Shown here one piece after another: positions 9,662-17,752 of a stretch of 64,000 nucleotides of DNA (its first letter is position 1; every line of letters begins with the position of its first letter). Origin of the DNA: Ruania rhizosphaerae (GTDB lineage Bacteria; Actinomycetota; Actinomycetes; Actinomycetales; Beutenbergiaceae); assembly GCF_009805705.1 (NCBI RefSeq), contig NZ_VSMB01000005.1, positions 62,001 to 126,000 on the forward strand, in the 5' to 3' direction. The position numbers were made by a program, and so were the translations under genes. Under the pieces are notes generated by a model. It saw only the letters and a program-made list of their open reading frames with translations. It was not told where the DNA came from and ran no database searches.

Positions 9662-10633
9662 TCACTGGCGGGAAGCGCGCCGCCCGTACTTGATAGCCGG
9701 CATCTTCGGGGGGCGGCTGAGCGACGGTACGGTCCCCGCGTCCGAGCGGTCCTCCACCTGCTCGCCCTGACCGGCACGTGATGCCGTCCGTTCTGCGTCG
9801 GATTCTTCCTCGGCCTCAGACCTCTGTTCGGACTCGGACTCCTGTTCGGGGTCCGCATGAGCAGGGGCCGGGCGGTCGTGGTCCTCGAGATCCGGCCGCT
9901 CCTCCTCGGCCAGTGTCGCCTCGGCATCGGCACTACCGGCGGCCGGGATCTCGGCGAGTGCAGCGGTCAGCCGGTCGTGCTCGGCGGTGAGGTTCTCGCG
10001 CGCGGCGTCCTCCCACGACTGGGCCAGTGGGCTGGCGAACAGATTGTTCCGGCCGAGCAACTTGGTCACGATCGCCAGCCGGGCCTCCAGGTAGTCCCGG
10101 TCCGGGATGTGGCGGTACTCCTCGCGCACCTCACGGCGGTAGGCCTGGTAGCGCTGCGGTTCGGCGGCCAGCCCGCCCAGGTCGGCATCGCAGAGCGCCT
10201 GGGCGTCGATATCACCCTTCGGTGCGGAGTGCCGCGAGATGGCGATGATCAGCTCCGAGACCCTGTCGACCACGTCACTCGGCACGCCCAACTCGGTCAG
10301 CTCCGCGCGGGCCAGGTCGGCCGAGGCGATCTCGTCCACACCGCCGCGGTGCGCGTAGGCCTGGCGGGCGGCCGCGTCGAAGGCGGCACCGTGGAACCAG
10401 GCCGCGATCCGCACCACGTCCGGGTTGTGGGTCTCGGGACCGAGCTCGTCCACCCGGGCCAGCACCCCGATGAGCCGCTTGAGGTTGTGGTGGATCCGGC
10501 TGGGATCGGACCAACGCTCGATCAGCCGCTCACCGCAGGATTCGATCGCCTCGCGGTCGGCCGTGGCACCCACGGCCTCCAGGCTCCGGCGCCATGCCGC
10601 AAGTACCCATCCCGGTGCGTCAACGACGCCCAT
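9662..10633 (-). CDS. HD-superfamily phosphohydrolase paralog with altered HD motif
   Basis: The product is 323 residues from the ATG at 10633 (GTG starts at 10636 and 10642 are alternatives; GAGGAAC lies upstream). Residues 1-225 align by eye with the HD half of the gene at 8277-9167: His48/His49, AAWFHG at 78-82 and CDADL with Asp149/Asp151. The key aspartate of the HD doublet is replaced by glycine (His81-Gly82), so metal binding or activity may be altered. The C-terminal 90 residues are Glu/Asp/Ser-rich and probably disordered, ending in a basic patch. Function unknown. Confidence 0.7.
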   Translation of the reverse strand: MGVVDAPGWVLAAWRRSLEAVGATADREAIESCGERLIERWSDPSRIHHNLKRLIGVLARVDELGPETHNPDVVRIAAWFHGAAFDAAARQAYAHRGGVDEIASADLARAELTELGVPSDVVDRVSELIIAISRHSAPKGDIDAQALCDADLGGLAAEPQRYQAYRREVREEYRHIPDRDYLEARLAIVTKLLGRNNLFASPLAQSWEDAARENLTAEHDRLTAALAEIPAAGSADAEATLAEEERPDLEDHDRPAPAHADPEQESESEQRSEAEEESDAERTASRAGQGEQVEDRSDAGTVPSLSRPPKMPAIKYGRRASRQ

Positions 10634-10775
10634 CACGCTCACGTTCCTCGTTCGGAGAACAGGTTCACGTCATCGTAGACCCGCACAGCCATTTCTCGGA
10701 CCGACGAGCGGGGGCCCGGCGCCAACTGTTACCGCCATGTCATCTGCGCCAGCGGGGAGCAGGCCCACCCGCGAC

Positions 10776-10788
10776 TACGCTGGGACCA
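10776..10788 (+). promoter_or_regulatory. Likely leaderless promoter of the moaB operon
   Basis: TACGCT at 10776-10781 ends 6 bases before the moaB ATG at 10788, so transcription would start at or next to the A of ATG. No purine-rich ribosome site is present. The same arrangement precedes the lacI-pmoA gene (36194-36199). No good -35 is visible. Confidence 0.5.
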
Positions 10789-11273
10789 TGTCAGCAGCTG
10801 TTCCGGCCGCCGTGATCACGGTCTCGGACCGTTGCGCCCGCGGTGAGCGGGCGGACCGGTCGGGGCCCGCGGCTGCCGCGATGCTCGCCGAGGCGGGCTA
10901 CGCCGTTGCACCTGTGCTGCTGATCCCGGACGGGGAGGACACGGTCGAGAACGCCATCCGCTCCGCGCTGGCCCAGGGAACCCGGGTGGTGCTGACCACA
11001 GGCGGCACCGGGGTCTCACCCCGAGATCTGACGCCGGAGGGCACCGCTCGTGTGCTGGAACGGCAGCTTCCCGGGGTGGCCGAGCAGATCCGCAGGCAGG
11101 ACGCCGACGACGTCCCCACCGCAGTCCTCAGCCGTGGGCTCGCGGGGGTGGCTGGGCAGGCCCTGGTCGTGAACGCACCCGGTTCGGTCGGGGGCGCCAC
11201 CGCAGCCGTGCGCGTGATCTTGCCCCTGATCCAGCACCTGCTCGATCAGCTGGACGGGGGTGATCACGCGTGA
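10788..11273 (+). CDS. moaB: MogA/MoaB family molybdenum cofactor biosynthesis protein
   Basis: The product is 161 residues. The ATG at 10788 is chosen over a longer in-frame opening because it gives the usual family N-terminus (AAVITVSDRCARGE). TTGGTGVSPRDLTPE at about 69-83 is the molybdopterin-binding signature. The family binds or adenylylates molybdopterin before Mo insertion by MoeA. It heads a forward operon with moaE (GTGA overlap at 11270-11273), moaA and a nucleotidyltransferase-like gene. Confidence 0.92.
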   Translation: MSAAVPAAVITVSDRCARGERADRSGPAAAAMLAEAGYAVAPVLLIPDGEDTVENAIRSALAQGTRVVLTTGGTGVSPRDLTPEGTARVLERQLPGVAEQIRRQDADDVPTAVLSRGLAGVAGQALVVNAPGSVGGATAAVRVILPLIQHLLDQLDGGDHA

Positions 11274-11716
11274 GTTCCCCATCGAATCTGGCACCGGTGG
11301 TCCGCGCGACGATCTCCGCACAACCGTTGGACGTGGGCGCCCACCAGGACGCCGTGACCGGGCCCGCGGACGGTGCGATGGCGTGCTTCGTCGGGACGGT
11401 GCGTGACCACAGCCCGGATGCCGCCGGACGCGTCGTGCTGCTGGAGTATGTGGCGCATCCGGATGCGCAGGAGACGCTGGAGCGGATCGCCGCGGACGTG
11501 GCCGGCCGGTACGGGCAGGTGCGCGTCGCCGTCAGCCATCGCACCGGTGAACTGGGCGTGGGGGACGCAGCGATCGTGGCGTGTGTGGCGTCAGCCCACC
11601 GGGCGGCGGCGTTCGATGCCTGCCGGGACCTGGTGGAGACCGTCAAGGCCGAGCTGCCGATCTGGAAGAAGCAGGTGCTGGCGGACGGATCGCACACGTG
11701 GGTGGGTGCGCTCTGA
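11270..11716 (+). CDS. moaE: Molybdopterin synthase catalytic subunit MoaE
   Basis: The product is 148 residues, starting at the GTG overlapping the moaB stop. It has the family blocks CFVGTVRDHS, VLLEYVAHPDA, SHRTGELGVGD, and the catalytic-site segment LPIWKKQ near the C-terminus with its lysines. MoaE receives sulfur from the MoaD thiocarboxylate to convert cPMP to molybdopterin; its partner moaD is encoded on the opposite strand at 14831-15067. Confidence 0.95.
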   Translation: MSSPSNLAPVVRATISAQPLDVGAHQDAVTGPADGAMACFVGTVRDHSPDAAGRVVLLEYVAHPDAQETLERIAADVAGRYGQVRVAVSHRTGELGVGDAAIVACVASAHRAAAFDACRDLVETVKAELPIWKKQVLADGSHTWVGAL

Positions 11717-12729
11717 TGGTATCCGAACACCTCGCCCGGCCCCTGGTCGACTCCTTCGGCCGGGTGCACCGGGATCTGCGCATCTCTCTGACGGACAAGT
11801 GCAATCTGCGCTGCGCCTACTGCATGCCGCCTGAGGGCGTGCCGTGGCTGAGCAAGAACAACATCCTCACCACCGATGAGCTCGTACGTGTCGCCGAGGT
11901 GGCGGCAGCGTTGGGCATCGTGGAGGTCCGGCTGACTGGCGGGGAACCGCTGCTGCGGCAGGACGCGGTGGACGTGGTGCGCCGGATGGCGGCGATCGAG
12001 GGGGCCACCGGGAAACTCGAGGTCTCGATGACCACGAACGGGATGGCGCTGCCGCGGGTGGCCGCCGATCTCGCCGATGCCGGCCTGGCGCGGGTCAACA
12101 TCAGCCTCGACACCTTGAACGAGGAACGCTTCCACGAACTCACCCACCGCGATCGGCTCGAGGATGTGCTCGCCGGGATCGATGCGGCGCTGGCGGCCGG
12201 GCTGAACCCTGTGAAGATCAACGCCGTCGCGATGAGGGACGTGAACGACGATGAGCTCGTGGAACTGGTGCGCTTCGCTGCCCGCGCCGGGTGCGAGATG
12301 CGGTTCATCGAGCAGATGCCCCTGGATGCCGGGCACATCTGGTCCCGGGTGGCGATGGTGCGCGGGGAGGAGATCCTGGCGCAGCTGGAGCAGGCGTTCG
12401 AACTCACTCCGCTTCCCGGGCGTGGGGCGGCGCCTGCGGAACGGTTCCTCGTCGACGGCGGCCCCACCACTGTGGGCGTCATCCGGTCGGTGACGAAACC
12501 GTTCTGCGGAGCGTGCGACCGGGTCCGGATCACCGCTGACGGACAGTTGCGCAACTGTCTGTTCGCACGGGAAGAGTCGGACTTGCTGACGGTGTTGCGC
12601 TCCGGCGGGAGTGACGATGATGTGGCCGCACTCATGCACCGGTGCATCGCCGGCAAGCTGCCGGGCCACGGGATCGACGATCCCGGCTTCCTGCAGCCGG
12701 ACCGGCCGATGAGTGCGATCGGTGGCTGA
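11716..12729 (+). CDS. moaA: GTP 3',8-cyclase MoaA
   Basis: The product is 337 residues, starting at the ATG that overlaps the moaE stop by one base. The N-terminal radical-SAM cluster motif is CNLRCAYC (about residues 30-37), followed by GGEPLLR. The C-terminal second cluster site is CGACDRVRITADGQLRNC. It ends in SAIGG; the terminal double Gly is required in known MoaA enzymes. With MoaC it makes cPMP from GTP, the first step of molybdenum cofactor synthesis. Confidence 0.97.
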   Translation: MVSEHLARPLVDSFGRVHRDLRISLTDKCNLRCAYCMPPEGVPWLSKNNILTTDELVRVAEVAAALGIVEVRLTGGEPLLRQDAVDVVRRMAAIEGATGKLEVSMTTNGMALPRVAADLADAGLARVNISLDTLNEERFHELTHRDRLEDVLAGIDAALAAGLNPVKINAVAMRDVNDDELVELVRFAARAGCEMRFIEQMPLDAGHIWSRVAMVRGEEILAQLEQAFELTPLPGRGAAPAERFLVDGGPTTVGVIRSVTKPFCGACDRVRITADGQLRNCLFAREESDLLTVLRSGGSDDDVAALMHRCIAGKLPGHGIDDPGFLQPDRPMSAIGG

Positions 12730-13204
12730 GACTCCCGCACCGCAGGTGCCGCCGGAGTTGGGCGTTCTCCCGCAGCTCCATGACGCACTCGTCGCCCATG
12801 GCACCGTGGCGCTCGGCGGATCTGGTCTGTTGCGCGCTCTCGGCCTCGACGTGGCGGTCAACGACTGGGACCTCCTCACCGACGTCGCCCCGGACCTCGT
12901 ACGTGGTGTGGCCGAGGGGCTGGGCCTCTCTGCCCAGGAAGTCGCCGGTGACAGCACCAGGTTCGCCACCCGTGCGCTGTTCGAGCTGACCGACCCAGGA
13001 ACGGGCCGGGAGATCGACATCATGGTGGATTTCGCGATCGTCGACGGCGGGCAGGTTGTGCCGATCCCGGTGCGTCCGTTCCGCCGATGGCACGGCCTGT
13101 GGCTCTCCGATCCGCGCGACTGGGTACTCGCGTACCGGCTGATGGGGCGCCGGGAGAAGGCTGCGATGCTGCGCAACTGGCTCGCCGAGGCGGACGGCGT
13201 CTGA
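12713..13204 (+). CDS. Nucleotidyltransferase-like protein of unknown role
   Basis: The product is up to 163 residues and overlaps the 3' end of moaA by 17 bases (a GTG at 12722 would shorten the overlap to 8). ALGGSGLLRALGL followed by DWDLLTD (about residues 33-57) resembles the GG[S/G] and DxD elements of the nucleotidyltransferase fold. EIDIMVDFAI later could supply the third carboxylate. It is not a known moco enzyme. Overlap with moaA suggests coupled translation, but a link to moco synthesis is only inferred. Confidence 0.6.
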   Translation: MRSVAETPAPQVPPELGVLPQLHDALVAHGTVALGGSGLLRALGLDVAVNDWDLLTDVAPDLVRGVAEGLGLSAQEVAGDSTRFATRALFELTDPGTGREIDIMVDFAIVDGGQVVPIPVRPFRRWHGLWLSDPRDWVLAYRLMGRREKAAMLRNWLAEADGV

Positions 13205-13278
13205 ACGCCGGGTGAACGGTGCGACCCGGTCGGTGAGACGGACCCACACGGCCCGAGCCACTCTGGCAGGTTAGGGGT

Positions 13279-14070
13279 ATGGACTCTGCCGCGCTGCTCG
13301 ATCTGCTCAAGGAGACGGCCGCAACCGTCATCACCCCGCGGTTCCGCGCCCTGGCCAGCGAGGAGGTGATCGAGAAGAGCCCCGGTGATCTCGTCACCGT
13401 TGCCGACCGTGAGTCGGAGGTGGTTCTCACCAAGGCGCTGCAGGAGGCCTACCCGGATGCCCTGATCCTCGGCGAGGAGGCCACGGCTGCCGACCCGAGC
13501 CTGCTGGAGGCGTTCGCCGCCGCCGAGCACAGCTTCACGATCGACCCGGTGGACGGGACGAAGAACTTTGTGAACGGCTCACCCGATCATGCGGTGATGC
13601 TCTCCGAACTGCGTGGTTCGGAGGTCGTGCGGGCGCTGATCTGGCAGCCCGAGCACCAGGTGGCGTGGGTCGCCGAGAAGGGTGCCGGTACCTACCGCAA
13701 CGGTGAGCGGGTGGCACCGATCGCCCGGGAGAGCGGGCCGGCGGGACTGCGGGGTGCGACGTCGTCGGTGCTCGGCGGTTCCGCGGCACCGGCTGAGCTG
13801 CCCGCCATGCAGGAGTCCTGGTGGTGCGCCGGGGTGGACTACCCGAACCTCGTGACCGGCACGATCGACTACCTCGCCTACCGCAAGGACTGGCCGTGGG
13901 ATCACGCGCCCGGTTCGCTGCTGGTCACCGAGACCGGTGGGTACGTCGGACGTCTCGACGGCCGAGCCTACGACCCGCGCGTGCTCACCGGGTGGATGGT
14001 GGCCGCAGCGACGCCGCAGATCTTCGAGGCGGTCAGTCCGCCGATTGCGCGGGCGCTCGGCGCTCGTTGA
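13279..14070 (+). CDS. Inositol monophosphatase family phosphatase
   Basis: The product is 263 residues. Family motifs are present: GEEA (about 64-67), DPVDGTKNF (about 94-102) and WPWDHAPGSLL near 214, which supply the Mg2+ ligands. The family hydrolyses inositol phosphate, histidinol phosphate or PAP-like substrates; which one is not clear (HisN-like histidinol phosphatase is an alternative in actinobacteria). The ATG follows TTAGGGGT closely, with little room for a leader. Its last 38 bases overlap the convergent membrane-protein gene. Confidence 0.85.
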   Translation: MDSAALLDLLKETAATVITPRFRALASEEVIEKSPGDLVTVADRESEVVLTKALQEAYPDALILGEEATAADPSLLEAFAAAEHSFTIDPVDGTKNFVNGSPDHAVMLSELRGSEVVRALIWQPEHQVAWVAEKGAGTYRNGERVAPIARESGPAGLRGATSSVLGGSAAPAELPAMQESWWCAGVDYPNLVTGTIDYLAYRKDWPWDHAPGSLLVTETGGYVGRLDGRAYDPRVLTGWMVAAATPQIFEAVSPPIARALGAR

Positions 14071-14722
14071 GGCCGCGCAGTGGGGCGATCATGCGGGTGA
14101 GGTAGACCGCGACCAGCAGGCACCCGATCGCCAGCACCACACCGTGCGCGGTCCGCAGCGCGGGGCTGAGGAAGAACTGCGGCAAGTAGGTGACCAGGCC
14201 CAGTCCGGTGAGGACGCCGGCAACCCGCGCGATCGGCCCGTGGGCCCAGGTCCGCACTGCCACAGCCACGCCGGCAGCCGCCACAGCGAGCAGGCCGAGA
14301 CCGAACATCACGGTCTGGACTCCACCTCCGCGCACCTGCTCGGAGACGGCCGCCAGCCATTCCTCGTCGCCGGTGGCGTACTCGCCGAGTGCCTGCAAGC
14401 CGAAGGTCTCCGCCCCGAAGTACGGCAGCACCAGCACCGTGCCCACCCAGGCCAGCACGGCAGCCACGGTGAGGGGATCGCGGTGGCGAGGGCCGCCGTC
14501 GGCGATCATGGCGGCGGCCACCGCGAGACCGAGGGCGATGAAGGCCGCCATGCCCAACGTGTGCGAGACGACCCAGCCGGTGGAGGCGAAGGTCTCCGCG
14601 CGAGTGCTCAGGTCCTCATCCGACCATGGCCGGAGCGTGGGGAACAGAACGAATCCCAAGCCTGCGGCGGTGAAGGCGATGGCCGATGTGGTTCGGGCGG
14701 GCATTCTGCCTCTTCTCGACAT
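14033..14722 (-). CDS. Hypothetical multi-pass membrane protein
   Basis: The product is 229 residues with about six hydrophobic stretches: 14-28, 48-68, 83-100, 135-155, 165-185 and 192-210. An Arg-rich start and tail suit an inside N-terminus. I do not recognise a family. The 3' end overlaps the inositol-phosphatase gene convergently by 38 bases, unusual but compatible with both reading frames being real. Confidence 0.6.
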   Translation of the reverse strand: MSRRGRMPARTTSAIAFTAAGLGFVLFPTLRPWSDEDLSTRAETFASTGWVVSHTLGMAAFIALGLAVAAAMIADGGPRHRDPLTVAAVLAWVGTVLVLPYFGAETFGLQALGEYATGDEEWLAAVSEQVRGGGVQTVMFGLGLLAVAAAGVAVAVRTWAHGPIARVAGVLTGLGLVTYLPQFFLSPALRTAHGVVLAIGCLLVAVYLTRMIAPLRGLNERRAPAQSAD

Positions 14723-14830
14723 GAGCGGTGCTGCCTGATGTGAGCGGTGCTCTCACACCAATGGTGGCACATCCGTCTTGATCTGAACACCCATCGGATG
14801 CGGGTGGGCACTCACCCGAGTGTCTGAGGC

Positions 14831-15067
14831 TCAGCCACCCGCGAACGGCGGGAGCACGTCGACCACGTCGGTCTCCTCCAACGCAGTGTCGTTCTCCGCG
14901 ACGACCCCATCGACCAACAGCGAGCAACGGGTCAGCACCCGCTCCAGCGGCTCCCCGTGCCGCTCGACCATCAGCGCCCGCAGTTCCCCGATCGTGTTCG
15001 CGGCCAGTGACTCCCCGTGCCGGCCTGCGGCCTCCGCAGCGGCGGCGAAGTAGCGCACCTCGGTCAT
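14831..15067 (-). CDS. moaD: MoaD/ThiS family sulfur carrier
   Basis: The product is 78 residues with a ubiquitin-like fold composition and a C-terminal PPFAGG. The double-Gly end is the site of adenylation and thiocarboxylation. It is probably the small subunit of molybdopterin synthase (partner MoaE) and substrate of the MoeB-like protein at 17749-18930. Its ATG overlaps the stop of the DUF6457 gene (ATGA). It is the last gene of the minus-strand moco operon. Confidence 0.88.
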   Translation of the reverse strand: MTEVRYFAAAAEAAGRHGESLAANTIGELRALMVERHGEPLERVLTRCSLLVDGVVAENDTALEETDVVDVLPPFAGG

Positions 15068-15327
15068 CGGTCCACCTCCTGCTGCTCGCTCTTCCAGGCA
15101 TGTGCCAGTTCGCTGATTCGTTCCGCGACGACGCGCGCGTCACCGCCGGAGGCGACGGCGATGCCGGCGATGAACGCCGTCACGGGTGCGGCCGGACGAT
15201 CCACCTGGTGCGCGACGTCGCGGGTCATATCCAGCAACGGCCGCAGGTCGACCAGGCCCGGATGAACGTCCAACTGGGTGCAGACATGCTGCACCCAGGC
15301 GTCGATCGGGGGAAGATCAGTGCTCAT
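15064..15327 (-). CDS. DUF6457 domain protein
   Basis: The product is 87 residues, predicted all-helical, starting at the ATG at 15327 that overlaps the end of mobA by 11 bases. The sequence (WVQHVCTQLDV, MTRDVAHQVDRPAAPVTAF) matches what I recall as DUF6457, a small domain often next to or fused with actinobacterial MobA. Role unknown; position between mobA and moaD strongly ties it to moco synthesis. Confidence 0.7.
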   Translation of the reverse strand: MSTDLPPIDAWVQHVCTQLDVHPGLVDLRPLLDMTRDVAHQVDRPAAPVTAFIAGIAVASGGDARVVAERISELAHAWKSEQQEVDR

Positions 15328-16024
15328 CGCGTGCCTCGATTCTCCGCTGCCGCAGGGCTGGTGCCGAGTCTGCCAGACGCTGGGCCGATCGCGCCGCCCG
15401 CAGATCGTCCTCGGTGTCCACATCGCGCCCGGCCGAACTTGTGACCGCGCGCAGACGCAGGGGCGAGAGCAACTGCCGAAGTGAGGCACCCTCCACCTGA
15501 CCCAACCGGTCGAGCGCGCTCTGCAGTGACGTCCGGCGATGGAGACCGGCGAGCCACTGCCAGCGCCCCTCCGGGTCCTGCAGACACACCCCGTCTGTGC
15601 CTGTCTCCGCATGCGCCGCCACGGACAGCAGGTCGGCCACCGCTTCCTCAGCGTTGGGCAGATCGGCTGCCAGCAGCAGCACCCAGGGCGCCGGTCCGGC
15701 CGTTCTGGGTGACGTCGGCGGTATCGCGTCCGACAGGGCTTGAAGACCGGCGTGCAGCGCGGCCACCGGCCCCGCGAATGCCGGCTCCTCCCGGGTGCGG
15801 AGCACCCCGTCCGGCAGCGCGTGATGCTCCGGCCCGACCACCACGGTGCGCCGCGACCCAGCGCTCGCGCGCAGAGCCCGGTGCAGCAAGGTCTGCCCGC
15901 CGACCTCCAGCGATGGCTTGTCCGCCCCGCCGAGGCGGGAGGCCCGCCCACCGGCCAGCACGACGGCGTCCCGCACCACCCCGGCCGGCGCACCAGGCCG
16001 AGGGGTGGGATCGCCGTCGGACAT
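15317..16024 (-). CDS. mobA: Molybdenum cofactor guanylyltransferase (MobA-like)
   Basis: The product is 235 residues from the ATG at 16024, which sits 4 bases after the moaC stop. LAGGRASRLGGADKPSLEVG near the N-terminus is the nucleotide-binding loop of MobA-type transferases, and LAADLPN supplies the Asp. MobA attaches GMP (or CMP in related enzymes) to Mo-molybdopterin. The longer frame to 16063 would overlap moaC and is not preferred. Confidence 0.88.
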   Translation of the reverse strand: MSDGDPTPRPGAPAGVVRDAVVLAGGRASRLGGADKPSLEVGGQTLLHRALRASAGSRRTVVVGPEHHALPDGVLRTREEPAFAGPVAALHAGLQALSDAIPPTSPRTAGPAPWVLLLAADLPNAEEAVADLLSVAAHAETGTDGVCLQDPEGRWQWLAGLHRRTSLQSALDRLGQVEGASLRQLLSPLRLRAVTSSAGRDVDTEDDLRAARSAQRLADSAPALRQRRIEARDEH

Positions 16025-16028
16025 CGGG

Positions 16029-16511
16029 CTACTCCGCCCGGTGCCAGTCGCCGGACTTCCCACCGGTCTTCGCGACCAGCCGGACCTGCTCGATCGAGGT
16101 GCTCTTGTCCAGCCCCTTGACCATATCGAGCACGTTCAGCGCAGCCACGCTGACCGCCGTCAAGGCCTCCATCTCGACCCCGGTGCGGTCGGCGGTGCGT
16201 GCGGTGGCCCGCAGCACGACGCCCTCGTCGGTGATCTCGGCGTCGAGTACGACGCCGTGCACGCCGATCACGTGTGCGAGCGGGAGCAGCTCCGGGGTGC
16301 GTTTCGCGGCCGCGATCCCGGCGACCCGCGCCACGGCGAGCACGTCACCCTTGGGCACCGACCCCTCGCGCAGTGCCGCGACCACGTGGCCGGCGCAGCG
16401 CACCAGTCCCTCGGCCGTCGCAGAGCGCACCGTCGGCTGCTTCTCGGTCACGTCCACCATGCGCGCATGGCCGGCGTCGTCGAGGTGAGTGAAGCGGGGT
16501 GCTTCGGTCAT
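16029..16511 (-). CDS. moaC: Cyclic pyranopterin monophosphate synthase MoaC
   Basis: The product is 160 residues. It has MVDVTEKQPT at the N-terminus, the KGDVLAVARVAGI and LLPLAHVIGV blocks, and the catalytic-region sequence GVEMEALTAVSVAALNVLDMVK. MoaC finishes cPMP formation after MoaA. The start overlaps the moeA stop (ATGA), giving tight coupling in the minus-strand operon. Confidence 0.96.
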   Translation of the reverse strand: MTEAPRFTHLDDAGHARMVDVTEKQPTVRSATAEGLVRCAGHVVAALREGSVPKGDVLAVARVAGIAAAKRTPELLPLAHVIGVHGVVLDAEITDEGVVLRATARTADRTGVEMEALTAVSVAALNVLDMVKGLDKSTSIEQVRLVAKTGGKSGDWHRAE

Positions 16512-17752
16512 GGGTCGGTTCCCTCCAGCAGTTCGATCATGTCTCCGGCGTGCACGTCCGTGACGTCTGCCGGAACGCGCGCCAGCGCATCGGCGGAGGC
16601 GAGGGTGCCCACCAGGTGTGATCCCGACCCGCGGGCGCTCGCGGGCTGGACCCGCACCACCTCCACCGGGTCGGTTCCCGTGGCGGCGGTGACCACCCGC
16701 ACGGGCATGAACTGTTCCCGCCCGGCAGGTGAGGCCCATCCCTGCCACGCACGGGCCGCCGTCACCGGGATCTTCTCGGGGACCAGACGGCCGGCGAGCC
16801 GGTGCAGGGCGGGGGCGACGAACACCTCGAAGGAGACGTACACGCTCACCGGGTTGCCCGGCAGGGTGAACACGAGCGTGCCGTCGCCCAGGCGACCGAA
16901 TCCCTGCGGCTTGCCGGGCTGCATCGCGACCGGGCCGAACCACATCTGCGGCTCCGGTGCCAGCACGGCCTTGACCACGTCGTAGGCGCCGACGCTGACG
17001 CCGCCGGAGCAGACGATCGCATCCACCTGGCCGCTGGTCTCGGCGATCAGGCGCGCGAACGCGGCCTCGTCGTCGGGGACGGCACCGATGCGCACCGGCT
17101 CAGCGCCGGCCTGCCGCACCAGCTCAGCGAGCAGGTAGGAGTTGGAGTCCGGGATCTGCCCATGCTCGGGCCGGGTGCCGGGGGTGATGAGCTCGGTGCC
17201 GGTGGAGATGACGGCCACCCGCGGGCGGGGGTGGACCCGAAGCCGGCCGTGACCGGCGGCGGCCGCGGCGGCGACCTGTCGCGCGCCCAGGGTGGTGCCA
17301 GCGGTCAGCACCACGTCTCCGGCACTCAGATCGTCCCCGGCGCGGCGCACATGCCGGCCCACATCGGGGGCGAGGGTGAGGCGCACGTGCTCGGTTCCGC
17401 CGTCGGAGTACTCCACCGGCACGATCGCATCAGCGCCCTCGGGCAGCGGGGCGCCGGTCATGATGCGCGCGACAGCACCCGGGACGAGCGGGGCGATCCG
17501 GGTGGCGCCGGCGGGGATGTCGGCGCAGACCTCCAGGGTGCGCGGGTGCTGCTCGCTGGTGCCGGTCAGCTCGGCTGCGCGGACGGCGTACCCGTCCATC
17601 GCGGAGTTGTCGAACAGCGGGATCGGCGTGGTGGAGGCGACGTCCTCGGCGAGGACGAGGCCGCCGGTCTCGGTGAGGTCTACGGTGACCGGCGGGAGCG
17701 GGGTGACGGTGGTCAGGACGGCGCGGCGGTGCTCGGCCGCAGTGCGGGTCAT
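16508..17752 (-). CDS. moeA: Molybdopterin molybdenumtransferase MoeA
   Basis: The product is 414 residues. Recognisable blocks are FDNSAMDGYAVR (substrate site), IMTGAPLPEGADAIVPVE, STGTELITPG, GGVSVGAYDVVK and the FTLPGNPVSV motif. It inserts molybdate into adenylylated molybdopterin. It overlaps moeB upstream by 4 bases and moaC downstream by 4. Confidence 0.96.
   Translation of the reverse strand: MTRTAAEHRRAVLTTVTPLPPVTVDLTETGGLVLAEDVASTTPIPLFDNSAMDGYAVRAAELTGTSEQHPRTLEVCADIPAGATRIAPLVPGAVARIMTGAPLPEGADAIVPVEYSDGGTEHVRLTLAPDVGRHVRRAGDDLSAGDVVLTAGTTLGARQVAAAAAAGHGRLRVHPRPRVAVISTGTELITPGTRPEHGQIPDSNSYLLAELVRQAGAEPVRIGAVPDDEAAFARLIAETSGQVDAIVCSGGVSVGAYDVVKAVLAPEPQMWFGPVAMQPGKPQGFGRLGDGTLVFTLPGNPVSVYVSFEVFVAPALHRLAGRLVPEKIPVTAARAWQGWASPAGREQFMPVRVVTAATGTDPVEVVRVQPASARGSGSHLVGTLASADALARVPADVTDVHAGDMIELLEGTDP

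Noticed and set aside
11128-13530. An 800-residue minus-strand open frame.
   Set aside because: Antisense to moaB, moaE, moaA and the following genes, all of which have clear family motifs.
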